Counted from the stretch's first letter, positions 1 through 9,018 are shown. The stretch is DNA of 10,474 nucleotides from Zancudomyces culisetae (GCA_001969505.1 LSSK01001813.1:1-10474), one strand, 5' to 3'. The notes: a model not told the origin generated them from the letters alone. Made by a program: numbers and translations.

Positions 1-2903
1 TGGTGAGCCTTTAGAGAATCAGGTAGTGGAAGAGAGTTGGAAGCAAGATCAAGAGAATACAAACCCAACAGGTCAATCAGGTTCTGAACACAAGCATTGA
101 TGGTGTGTAAGTGAGGCAAAGCAAAGGACTGGAGAGATTCGGAATAGGAATCGAACAGGGCGTTCCAGTCAAAAAAGTAGTCAGGGCAGCAATAGTCAGC
201 TTCAGCCAAATCAACAGACTCAAGCAAATACTCATCGTCAAAGCCAGGATCTTCGGGATCAAGCTTTTCAAGAGTAGAAGGATCGCAGTCTACAACTTTA
301 AACTTCAACAAACAGTCAAAAGAAGCAATAGGGCAGGAACCGTCAAGCAGAGAATCGGGAAGAAGCAGCTCAAAGGCGACATAGGTGGATTTGGGAGAGT
401 TGTAAGATAAAGAATCGATAGGAGCAGCATTGAGTGGGCGAAGAACAGAATCAATATCATCGTCGGTAGTCATGTCGACATAAACGTGCTCCAAAATGCA
501 TTCGTTGAGAGTGTTGACACAATCAAATTGGAAAACAATGTGGCGAGCAAAGACATGTTTGTAGCAAGCAACAGTGTATTCAGTTTCGGATTCAGTCAAG
601 GCAGTTGGAGAAGTAGAAGAGGAAAGCACAGGACCAAACTCACTAAACATTTGGGCGGTTTGTTCTGCCTTTTCTTTCGCCTCTGCTGAATATACTGCAC
701 CTGCCCCTGCTCCTACTGCTGCTGTTGTTGTTGTCGCTCCTGCTGTTGTTGTAGTTGAGATCATAGGGGTTGAAGTTCGACTGTCGCCTAGTTGTAGACT
801 CTGTTCACGTGACATGGGGATTGAAGGAGAAGACAAAAGGCCAATATGTGTTCTGGCAGCGAGTTCAGCATCACGTGATACGCGAGGGATTGCGCTCAAA
901 TCGATACGCTTGGATGCATAGGCAGGATCAAAGGCATGAGCAGCCAAATTAGCTTCCAACTGATCCAGTGCAAATGTTGAGTCGTCACGAATGTACCTGA
1001 CACGTTTGCGTTCATCACGCATCAAGCTGAGAGCCCACACAGCTCTGTCACGTACTTCGTCATCACGGTCATCCAAGCAGCGTTTGAGGAGTGTTTGGAT
1101 AGATGTACGCAGCTTGCCCTCAGCCTGAGGAGCTGCTCCAAACTTAGCCAACGACGATACTGCCGCAGCTCGTACAACTGCATCTTCCAAAATAACTCGG
1201 TTATAGATATGGCGAATGTATATGGTTGGCTGTGATGTGGCTGGGCCTTCCTGACCTAGGAAATGCAGCACTTGAACTGACAGCTTGCTGAACTCACAGT
1301 CTTCAATAAACTCACACAAATGAGCCAACGCTGTTTCGCGACACTCACCAACCTGTCGTGCAAGCCCAATAATCGAGTCAACAATACGCTGCTTGAACTC
1401 AAGGCTTCCTTCATCACGCAACGCTCCAGCAAGGAAACTCAAAAACACAGCATGTTTCTGTGGAAACTTGACACTCAGATTCTTGACTGCTTCTGCCACT
1501 ATTGTCCGGAACTCGTCGCTGATTTCTGCCATAAAACTCTGCATCTGCCCCATCAACCGGTCCACTGACGCCTCGTTTCCTGTCTTCAACAACGTTGTAA
1601 TTGCCAAGGTTGCTACTGGTCTGCTGCTGTCGCTGATCAGTCCCTCAATATCCACATTGCACACCTGTGCTGCATCTGCCCGTCTACTCGCCAATCTGTC
1701 CAGTATCCGCATCGCTGCAAACCGAAGAACTGTCTTGTTTGATCCCAAAAAGCCCTGCAACACACTTACTGCTGCCGACAGTCGTTTCTTCGACACTCCC
1801 TCGTACTCGCATATTGCCCGTGCCGCCTCCAAACTCACCATATCTGTCCGACTACGCAGATTATCCTCCAACAAATCCTCCAACCCTTGCTGCATTCCTG
1901 TATCGTCTCCCATCACTTTAACTGCATATCGCACCATCAATACCTGTGCCATTCCGTTTTTCAGCACTGCTCCTCCTCCTCCTCCTCCTCCAAACCATCC
2001 TCCACTTCTTCCTCCTCCAATTCCACTCAGCCCTTGTACCATCTTTGCTACCGCCATCCGGTCCTGTTGTTTCAACATATATTGCAATCCCAGTGCATGG
2101 TACTGTTCAATTCCTGACCCTGTTGTCGCTGCTCCGCTACTTCCTCCAAAAAACGACCCGCTCCCACCACTGTGTGAAAGCGCCTCCTGTACTTCTCCTC
2201 CCCATCGTCTTACTATCTCTCTTGCCTTCCATTGTAAATGGTACGCCGATACCAATGCTGCTGACGATATCACCTGGTTTTTATCCACTATCGCTCCCTT
2301 CAAAAACCTCTCTATCGCTGGCAGCATCGACACGTCTGTGATTTTACACAGTGCCCTTATCGCCTTGGCTCGGTACATTTCCTCCGACTTTGGCTGGATA
2401 TCCTTCATCAACGAGCTTGTTACCATAATCACATCTTCTGATATCTCTGACAGTTCCTTAATTGCCAAATACACCATCTGTCTCAACGACATCTATTTTT
2501 ACATATTATTGCCCCCTCTTTTTAGTACTTACTTTTACTTTGTTTATTTCTCCCACTTACATCTTTGTTTTGGAACAGCTTTGTGATATTGAAAAACAGC
2601 TCTGTCGCCTCTGTAGTGCTTAATACATCTCCCCTTTGCAGTATATACATCAATTTGGCCAACAACAATCTACATTGTCTAGGTTTCAATGGCGTCTCGT
2701 TAAAAATCCTTGCTTCCTGTAATACCGCTGATTGGTCTACCGTCATTAACGCCCCCAACTCTCCTATTGTTTATAACCACATCTTTATTGTTATACCCTC
2801 CCCTCTTTCTATCTCTTAAATTACTATTCATCCATATATTTAATTTGTCTTTTTATATACTTTTTAAATTCTTACCTCCATCTTCGTCCTTTTTCCAACT
2901 CAT
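1..2903 (-). CDS. SEC21: Coatomer (COPI) subunit gamma, Sec21/COPG; three exons, C-terminus cut off by the window edge
   Basis: Gamma-COP is a core subunit of the COPI coat, which forms retrograde Golgi-to-ER vesicles; it pairs with zeta-COP and binds Arf1. Exons join in frame as 2903-2876, 2763-2561 and 2492-1, giving 907 complete residues. The start MSWKKDEDG matches the usual MxxKKDE opening of the family. Family hallmarks in order: AVLQEARIFNE (about residue 23), KLFQNKD then SLRQMVYLAIKEL across intron 2 (about 71-91), QYHALGL (about 207), ATLAITTLLKTGNE (about 390), CEFIEDCEF (470-478) and YIRHIYNRV (502-510) in the adaptin-like helical trunk; then a Thr/Ala/Gly linker (about 655-678) and the appendage domain from TESETEY (710) through FQFDCVNTLN. 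The window ends just before the region aligned to the family's NTHTLLL segment, so roughly 45-50 residues are missing. The family is usually about 870-935 residues; this one is longer because of Gly-rich loops. No stop or frameshift was found when exon 3 was read through completely. Confidence 0.97.
1969..2024 (-). repeat. Gly-rich insert in gamma-COP, including a (GGA)7 codon run
   Basis: Residues about 234-252 are nearly all Gly with a few Arg, Ser, Trp and Phe. On the plus strand this includes seven TCC triplets at 1971-1991. The insert falls between helical repeats of the trunk, where the family has a short variable loop. A second Gly/Ser-rich stretch is at residues about 183-204 (2177-2112), just before QYHALGL. 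The triplet run is a likely site of length variation between strains. Confidence 0.85.
2493..2560 (-). other. Intron 2 of SEC21 (68 nt)
   Basis: The donor is GTAAGT at 2560 and the acceptor is AAATAG ending at 2493, on the minus strand. Splicing joins KLFQNKD directly to MSLRQMVYLAIKEL between whole codons, as the family alignment requires. A TACTAAA element, one base off the yeast TACTAAC branch site, lies inside the intron about 30 nt before the acceptor. Reading straight through gives a stop within a few codons. Confidence 0.93.
2764..2875 (-). other. Intron 1 of SEC21 (112 nt)
   Basis: On the minus strand the intron starts GTAAGA at 2875 and ends ACAATAG at 2764. Removing it joins codon 10 (G|GA) and links MSWKKDEDG to GELGALMTVDQSAV, restoring the conserved gamma-COP N-terminus. 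Without splicing, exon 2 has only TTG or a later ATG (2748) as a start. No exact TACTAAC branch site is present; TATAAC or TATAAAC near the 3' end are possible stand-ins. Confidence 0.88.
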
Positions 2904-2932
2904 TTTATTATATTATCCTGTATTTCCAATTC

Positions 2933-2940
2933 TTTTTATA
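2933..2940 (-). promoter_or_regulatory. TATAAAAA element just upstream of SEC21
   Basis: The minus strand reads TATAAAAA only about 30 nt before the SEC21 ATG at 2903. That is very close for a TATA box unless the 5' leader is extremely short, so it may be ordinary AT-rich leader. Slightly further upstream (about 2950-2975) lies a pyrimidine-rich stretch ending TTTTCTAG that resembles a splice acceptor, so a leader intron is possible but unproven. Confidence 0.25.
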
Positions 2941-2996
2941 TTTACGTTCCTAGAAAATAGTAAAAAAAAAGAAACTGTTATACTTTTTCAATCTCT

Positions 2997-3022
2997 CTTT
3001 TCTTTTCTTTTCTTTTCTTTTC
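2997..3022. repeat. (TTTTC)5 pentanucleotide tract upstream of SEC21
   Basis: The plus strand shows C followed by five exact TTTTC units, read as GAAAA units on the SEC21 sense strand. It lies about 95-120 nt upstream of the SEC21 start codon. Homopurine/poly(dA:dT)-type tracts at this distance often mark nucleosome-poor promoters in yeasts. That role is inferred. Confidence 0.8.
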
Positions 3023-3312
3023 CTCCTAATGAACGAGTTACTTTTGTATTTTTTTCTTATTTCCTACCTCCTCTTAGTTTACACAATATTTTCCTCTCTA
3101 AATCTTTTCTCTTTTTTTTTTAGGTCCTATGCAAAACAATTACTATTCCCAAATGTTTTATTTTTATATATTGAAGTAGTATTTGTAGTGTTTGTTGGTG
3201 GGTTGTAGCAGTGTAGTAATAGTAGTTTGTATGGGATAGGCAAGAGCGTGGGAGTAGAGTAGAGTAGAATTAGAACTAGAATTGGTTTTAGTGATAATTT
3301 TGCTCTCAAATG

Positions 3313-3357
3313 TTTTATTTTATTTTATTTTATTTTATTTTATTTTATTTTATTTTA
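3313..3357. repeat. (TTTTA)9 microsatellite
   Basis: Nine exact TTTTA units run from 3313 to 3357 and are followed by seven further T residues (3358-3364). The tract lies about 410 bp upstream of SEC21. A shorter imperfect TTTTA run recurs near 3826-3842. Confidence 0.95.
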
Positions 3358-3600
3358 TTTTTTTGCCTTTACAACAACAACAACAAGAGTTCTTTAAAAA
3401 GTTGGAAAATAAAATAAACAATAAATTGTGAGCTAATCATTTTTATTCTCTAATTTATTCAACTATAAGTTTCCAATTGTTGGTTTTTACCACTATAACA
3501 ATTTTTTTATTTTTTTTTAATTTCCGAATTATTATTTTTGTTACAAGCCAGCCTCTACCAGAATTTAAAACTTGGTATTTTTTCTATCCCGCCCAAACTT

Positions 3601-3642
3601 GTAGTGTTTTGTGGTGTTGTGTGGTTTGGTGTGGTTTGGTGG
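3601..3642. repeat. GT-rich block with a tandem GTGGTTTGGT 10-mer
   Basis: The block is almost free of C on the plus strand. It contains two adjacent exact copies of GTGGTTTGGT (3621-3630 and 3631-3640). A TATAAAAAAA element follows immediately at 3650-3659 on the plus strand. No plausible plus-strand ORF follows, so promoter function is speculative. Confidence 0.6.
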
Positions 3643-5212
3643 ATTAGCATATAAAAAAACATAAATTGCCCATACTCTCAATAAAACATACACACCTTTT
3701 ATCTCTCTTTTTTCTTTATTTCTTTATTTCTAGTATTGATGTAAAGAAACCTTTCACTACCATTACTATTCTGTCTATATATCTTTTTCTTTTTTAGCTT
3801 TGTCACTTTTAAATTTTTTATATTATATTATTTTATTTTATTTTTTGGAATTTAAACATATTCAACATTTGTAACATTTCAATTGGTTTTCCTAATCAAA
3901 AAATGGCAATTACTTTTTTTTTTCGTTTTCTTTGTATTTATTTATAAACGATTTTTATACATTTTCAAGAATCAAAATAGAAATAACACCCAAGTTCAAT
4001 TGAAGAAAAAAAAAAGAGAAAAAAAAAGTATATACTAAAAAAAACTCAATCATTCACTCATAGTGTTCATCCATCACCATTATTATCATAATCATTAGTT
4101 ATAATCGGTTTATCAATCATATCCTCTCTTGTCTCTTTTATTTTCTTTTTGAACTTTCACTCATTATGTTCTTTAATACACTAGATTTGTAAGAATATAT
4201 ATTTTTTTATATTCATCGTAAACTCGAAAACTCTCGGACTCCAAGTAACATGTTCTCATCTCATCGCACCTCATCGCACATCAGCTCTACTTGCAGACTG
4301 TTGGATTCATCCAATATCTTCATTATTTACTTATTTTTCTTTTCCTCAGACATTACCAAGAGTTGATTATGCATTTAGTTTTAATAGTTTTTCCTCTTTC
4401 CTCTTTCCTCTTTCCAAATCCTTGCCCATCACTCATCATCCATCACGCTCCTGATGATCAAATCTTTATAATACAAAGGATAGCTTACTTGTATCTATAT
4501 CTTTATCCCTTTTTATAACTCTCGTTTAGTTGGTATGTAAAAGTAAATTGGCTTACCTTAATCCAAGTATTATTAGTAAAAATAAACTTGTCGAATACTA
4601 TTTAGTGTCTCTATATCACTATAAAGCAATGTGATAAAATAATAAACCAAAAGATACAAATAATAACCAATGCAGAACTACATTAACCTTGGAGTAAGGT
4701 ACTATGAAGAAAACGACTTACCACCACCATTTAAATCAATGCTATGAAAATATCACCTGCAAAAGTAAACTTGTCTTTCTTTCTTTTTTTGTATAAATAG
4801 GGTTTACCCATTCCTAAATGAGAAATGGATGCATGTGTGAATAAAGTGTGAATAATGATCAATTTAGAATAAAGATTCATTAATTCCCAAAAGGCAACAA
4901 TATGCATCGAAATGGTAAAAATAAATAAAAAAACTCTTTGAGCCAAATTAAAATGAAAATGTTTTATTTTCTTGTAAATAAGTTAATACATATGCTAATA
5001 TGTAATGAGTTTTGAAATAAAATCAGTAGAATAGCAAATAGCAATGTAACACTACTAAAGCAGGTATTATTAAAAGTTGGTTGATAGCTTAACTTGTAAC
5101 AATTTGTTTTCTTTCATTCCCCCTTTTTTCCCTTTCTTGAATAAAAATGAATGGAAAACGGGAAGAGAAAAAAAAGCATGATGGTATAAATGATAAAAGA
5201 TAATGTAGAATA

Positions 5213-6967
5213 TTACATGGAATCCAGTTTTGACTTTAGCATGTCAATCTCTGATTTGATGTTGTTGATATACTCAACAGCGCACATTATAATTGTCGAT
5301 TTGCTTGGTTTGGTTCTTCTGCTGTTCTCAACCTTTCTCGTACTAGGATCGTAAACAATCGAAGTTAGCTCCGAAAAACTCTGCTTAATCAAACCCCGAC
5401 GCCGACGTTCAGACGCAATGTGGTTTATACGCTTTTCGTCCTTTGACAAAATCTCACGCGACTTTGTGGGCCGAGAACTATTGGTAGAGTTTATAAGGGG
5501 TGGTGTTGACGATGTAGAATCAACCACGCCTCTTCCAGACTGTATATCGTAGTGTGCAGCCATAGAAGACGCAATACTACTGGCAGTGTTATTGCGGATA
5601 TTATTACTATGATTGCTGCCAGTATTGTTACTGTTGTTATTGCTGCTGCTGCTGATGGGATATTGGAATGCGATAGAAGAGGCTTGAGTGGGTGGAGCTG
5701 ATATTTTTTGCCTTTTGCTTGGAGACAAAGTAAGTGAGGATTTCCGCTTGGAAGGTTTGTTTTGATGTGTAGTAACCCGGGGAACAACCATAGGCTCTAG
5801 CCGATTGGTCATGCTGACATCGTTGAAATTCAGCATCGATGGCTTGTGCTCAGTCAAAATAGTCTGTGTCGCCATTGGTCTTGAAATGTCCATCGCTGCC
5901 TGCTTTTTAGAACGCTTAGATGTCAGCCGAGAACGTGTCTTGTCAATTGACAACATAGTTCTCGCTAGTGTATGAAGAATTGGAATTTCTGCGTTATTCT
6001 TTGCTCCACTAGATAAATCAAATACCCCACTTGATGCTGACATTGCCTGATTGTGGCCATGATCATGCCCGTTATTGTGGTTATGGTTATGGTTGTGGTT
6101 GTGATTATCGCTGTGGTTGGATGATGCGAGCCCTGAATTTTGGTTTATGTACTCCTGGTTGTTGGCTATCCAATCTACAACTTTTAGGCTCTTTCCCCCA
6201 AGCTCATTGAATCTTGGAAGCTCCACACTGTCTATGTTCTTTGTCGAAACTATGTCTGCAAGTCCAAACCGGCTCTTTGTATCCAAATCCAACCCCATAA
6301 TGTTACTGTCAAATGCATTTACGTTTCCAAATTGATTATTCCGCGACTCGAGGAGCGTTTCGTACCCTGTAGATAGAGCTTTGTTAACCTTTTGCCCTTC
6401 ACTCAAGATAGAATTTTTATATAACCCCATCTGCCCGCTTCGATTTGATGCTGAAACCACACCATCACCTGGGTATGAATTCTTAAGTCCCGTATGGTCG
6501 CCTCCCAACCCTACTTTGCTACTGTTAAAATCAAACATGTCAGTTTCTAAATTATCTAAAAACCCTTTCAAGTATTCCTCCTCATTGTTGTTAAAGAGCC
6601 CTCCCTTTTCTGTCATTATCTTGTTGTTGTATGTTTTACACATTTCGAATAGCATTTCTGCCTCCTTTTCTGCTGTATTTTTGTCAACATTGCTATTAAT
6701 ACCATTAACACTACTATTACATTGTCTGTTGTTCATTTTAAATTCCTCGAGATCTGCACCTCGATCAAACAGTGATACTGGATTCAAATCTATTGGAGGT
6801 GATGGTGGTTTTGCAATTCTGTTTTTTACTCCCCTTGAATCACCCACCATATACTCCAATCCAGAAAACCGAAACAACGCTTCCAGTATATCAGTGCCCG
6901 ATCCCTGTCCGGGCTGAAGCCCTCTGCTTCCCAAATCTCCACCATCTTGAAGATTTTGCCAGTTCAT
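5213..6967 (-). CDS. bHLH transcription factor, Ino2/Ino4 (Yas)-like, 584 aa, intact
   Basis: This is a nuclear DNA-binding regulator. The bHLH domain is at the very C-terminus (residues 513-584). Its basic region RINHIASERRRR carries the E-box triad His516, Glu520 and Arg524, followed by helix 1 (GLIKQSFSELTSIV), a long basic loop and helix 2 starting near SKSTIIMCAVEYI. RINH resembles the Ino4 basic region. PSKSTIIMC with a C-terminal end and the upstream FLDNLETDM (136-144) recall Ino2, whose N-terminal part has FLDNLISQDM. Basic nuclear-localisation-like clusters lie at 344-355 and 404-421; a His/Asn repeat is at 284-306 and a Ser/Asn tract at about 439-460. The N-terminal 150 residues have acidic/hydrophobic patches that could activate transcription. 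The ATG is preceded by an in-frame TAA three codons upstream, so the start is firm unless an upstream exon exists. It is nearly twice the length of S. cerevisiae Ino2 (304 aa). The bHLH assignment is near certain; the Ino2/Ino4 subfamily is about 50%, with Pho4-type the main alternative. Confidence 0.95.
   Translation of the reverse strand: MNWQNLQDGGDLGSRGLQPGQGSGTDILEALFRFSGLEYMVGDSRGVKNRIAKPPSPPIDLNPVSLFDRGADLEEFKMNNRQCNSSVNGINSNVDKNTAEKEAEMLFEMCKTYNNKIMTEKGGLFNNNEEEYLKGFLDNLETDMFDFNSSKVGLGGDHTGLKNSYPGDGVVSASNRSGQMGLYKNSILSEGQKVNKALSTGYETLLESRNNQFGNVNAFDSNIMGLDLDTKSRFGLADIVSTKNIDSVELPRFNELGGKSLKVVDWIANNQEYINQNSGLASSNHSDNHNHNHNHNHNNGHDHGHNQAMSASSGVFDLSSGAKNNAEIPILHTLARTMLSIDKTRSRLTSKRSKKQAAMDISRPMATQTILTEHKPSMLNFNDVSMTNRLEPMVVPRVTTHQNKPSKRKSSLTLSPSKRQKISAPPTQASSIAFQYPISSSSNNNSNNTGSNHSNNIRNNTASSIASSMAAHYDIQSGRGVVDSTSSTPPLINSTNSSRPTKSREILSKDEKRINHIASERRRRGLIKQSFSELTSIVYDPSTRKVENSRRTKPSKSTIIMCAVEYINNIKSEIDMLKSKLDSM
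6052..6118 (-). repeat. His/Asn repeat in the bHLH protein
   Basis: Residues 284-306 alternate Asn and His, then switch to Gly/Asp/His. The DNA mixes AAC with CAC and CAT codons rather than repeating one pure unit, so the peptide pattern may be maintained by selection as well as by slippage. S. cerevisiae Ino2 also has a His/Asn/Pro-rich stretch in its N-terminal half. A metal-binding role is conceivable but unsupported. Confidence 0.9.
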
Positions 6968-7361
6968 CTTTATTTAGTTTGAAAGTTCGGATTGTTAATG
7001 CCTCTTTTCTATGTTTCCTTGTACTCCAAGTTATCTTATTTTATTTTATCTCGTCCCACTTCTAGTGTTAACCACTTTATTATTCTTGTAGTACAGCTTT
7101 AGTTTTGTTGTCAAATACTACTATCACACGTCTAATTCGAAAGTTGATGGGGTGGATTCTTTTCCTTTTTTTTTGGAAGTTATGAAAGACAAATAACCGT
7201 ATAAAAATTATTTAACAAAACAAAGCTCCTGTCCACTTTGCCTATTTTAGCATTGATACAATAATGTGGGATATAATATAAAGAGTAACAAAAAATGATA
7301 TTTCAACAATTTGATTTCAGAATATGTAACATGGTTCAAGGTTTCTCTGTTTTTTTAAGCG

Positions 7362-7435
7362 GAAAAGAGGCTTCTTATATTTTTGTAATTCGAATTTTGT
7401 TTTCAAAATTCGAATGTCCCAAAGGCCTCTATTTC
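7362..7435. repeat. Nested inverted repeat with a perfect 12-bp core stem
   Basis: The core is ATTCGAATTTTG (7388-7399), a TTTT loop (7400-7403), then its exact reverse complement CAAAATTCGAAT (7404-7415). Each arm contains the palindrome ATTCGAAT. Outside the core, GAAAAGAGGC (7362-7371) pairs with GCCTCTATTTC (7425-7435), leaving one A unpaired at 7431; unequal spacers of 16 and 9 nt separate the outer and inner stems. It sits about 400 bp upstream of the bHLH start codon. It could be a cruciform or transcription-factor dyad, a structured RNA, or the remnant of a small inverted-repeat element. Confidence 0.85.
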
Positions 7436-8551
7436 GTAAAAACAGATGAAGGTTCAATTCAACGCATTTACTCTTGGACTCTCAATCTTTGATGGTCTAG
7501 AAGGAAAAAAAACAAACGAAAGGATTTCTTGGTTTTAGCTTTGGGAACTTTTTATTTTTTTATGATTACTTGGACTTTGCTCTCTCCAGACCCGCCACCA
7601 TCTTCCCCTATTCTCTTGTTTTTTTATTGTATTCACAGTTTCTGTTGATTATCCAATACTAGTTCGCTTTTTTATGTTTTTTTCTCAAAACTACTCCTTT
7701 AATTGTTACAAAATTATGGATGAGTATTATAAATTTGTAACTAAAAATATGGCCAGTAGTCACGATGGTAGCAGCATTGCTCTCATTTTATTCGACTGTA
7801 CTTTATCAAGTTACATAACCTTAGATATGGTGTAATTGGAAAAGTAGAAAACCAAATCTCAATGCTCTGCTATTTCCAATCCGTGACTGGTCTATTAGGT
7901 TGCTGGTTGGTGTTCATATATGAAATAAACGCCAAATCTCAAAAACAATTTTACGAGGGTTACATAATCTAATTTTCACCATTTATCGAATAGTAACAGT
8001 ATCGCTAATTTGCTTTTGTTGTTAGTCAGCAAAGTTTGATACTACTCAAATCACACTAAAAAATTTTTGTAAATGCAAAAAAAGAGAGTAACACGTCCCT
8101 CGCTTGGTACATGTAACAGGCACAAACATTGTTTTTCTTTACGCTTTAAAGATTCAACTATGACTAGATGTGTACCCCCCTTCGTCTATACATTACAAGA
8201 TGTCGCGTTTGAATAATGATGTCACTATTTTCACGATATCGTTCACATCTCATCCCCCCCTTCTTCCACCCCTTCCGGCATATCATTGTGTTTATTGCTG
8301 TAATGTTCTGCTGTTAATAGTTTAGTTGCCTTTTCCACTTACACGTTTTATGTTTTGCAAATAAATGATAACTAATCACGCAGAATTTTGGCTAATTTAG
8401 TCCCTTTTACTTTTCCACCAATTTAACATGGTCTCTGCATTTTTTTTTCCCAAAAAAAACTAAGAAGCAAACTGTAAATCTCTGGTGTTTTACCTATATC
8501 ATATCTTCAACCTTTTTTTTTTAGAATCATTAGGTGTTATCGATAATAATA

Positions 8552-8562
8552 CGGTGATACCG
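8552..8562. promoter_or_regulatory. CGG-N5-CCG dyad, possible Zn2Cys6 factor site
   Basis: The sequence CGGTGATACCG has inverted CGG half-sites 5 bp apart, the geometry recognised by fungal binuclear zinc-cluster dimers. The flanking T:A pair extends each arm to CGGT/ACCG. It lies about 1.6 kb upstream of the bHLH gene and 1.7 kb upstream of the right-edge start. No particular factor can be named, and such a site can arise by chance. Confidence 0.3.
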
Positions 8563-9018
8563 GATTTTAACAATATTAAGCATCGATTTTTCTGCCACTT
8601 TCCCAGAAGAATCTACATTTATTTATTTTTGCCCCCACCTCCCCCATTTAGCTAATTTTTTTTTCTACGCATTTTAATTAGAGGCGGAGCAATCTCATCT
8701 ATCGATTCAATTACAAGCTTTTTTTTTCCGTGAATTATAGTGAAACTTGCTAAATTAGTCATAAGCATTCTCCAAATATACTATTTTTCTAAACCAGTAT
8801 TTGAACTTTCCAAAATTTACTACAATCATCCTTTTCCTTTCGCCTCTTTCTGGAATAAAAACGCTTTTAGCTGCTTTTACAAATGTTCTCACTCCTACCC
8901 ATTGGACAAGCCAAACTTCTATTCGTTTACTTGCACTAGTGTACTCATAAATGCGTCATAATAAGTGTCAAATACAACTTATTTCTTGATAGAAACATCT
9001 GTTACCAGAGTTGTTTTT

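Larger units (their letters stand above)
2904..5212. other. AT-rich intergenic region between the bHLH gene and SEC21 (2.3 kb)
   Basis: Both flanking genes point left, so this should hold the 3' end of the bHLH transcript and the SEC21 promoter. The sequence is dominated by T- and A-rich runs and simple repeats. The longest ORFs are about 60-137 codons, hydrophobic or low-complexity, and match no family I recognise. I see no tRNA, no mobile-element termini and no extended protein similarity. Confidence 0.7.

Noticed and set aside
804-876. Two TCACGTGA E-boxes
   Set aside because: They lie inside SEC21 coding sequence (TCA CGT GA codons) and are explained by the encoded Ser-Arg residues.
1393-2586. 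397-codon plus-strand open frame
   Set aside because: It lies antisense to SEC21 exons 2-3. Its Pro- and Ser-rich product is the mirror of Gly-, Leu- and Ala-rich gamma-COP codons, and the sense strand has unambiguous family similarity.
2710-3123. 137-codon plus-strand frame full of Phe, Leu and Pro
   Set aside because: It comes from pyrimidine-rich promoter DNA and the TTTTC repeat, and overlaps SEC21 exons 1-2 in antisense.
4705-4735. Minus-strand ATGGTGGTG followed by GTAAGT, resembling a tiny first exon
   Set aside because: Only three codons precede the donor, and no acceptor opening a conserved frame was found in the 1.8 kb downstream towards SEC21.
6381-6917. 178-codon plus-strand frame
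   Set aside because: It is antisense to the bHLH coding region and resembles no protein family.
7450-7468. tRNA B-box-like GGTTCAATTC
   Set aside because: The bases on either side of the putative loop do not pair, and no cloverleaf can be drawn.
7295-7492. 65-codon plus-strand frame with TATA-like sequence upstream
   Set aside because: There is no recognisable similarity, and the frame spans the nested hairpin, whose palindromes produce the repetitive codons. Kept only as a weak possibility.
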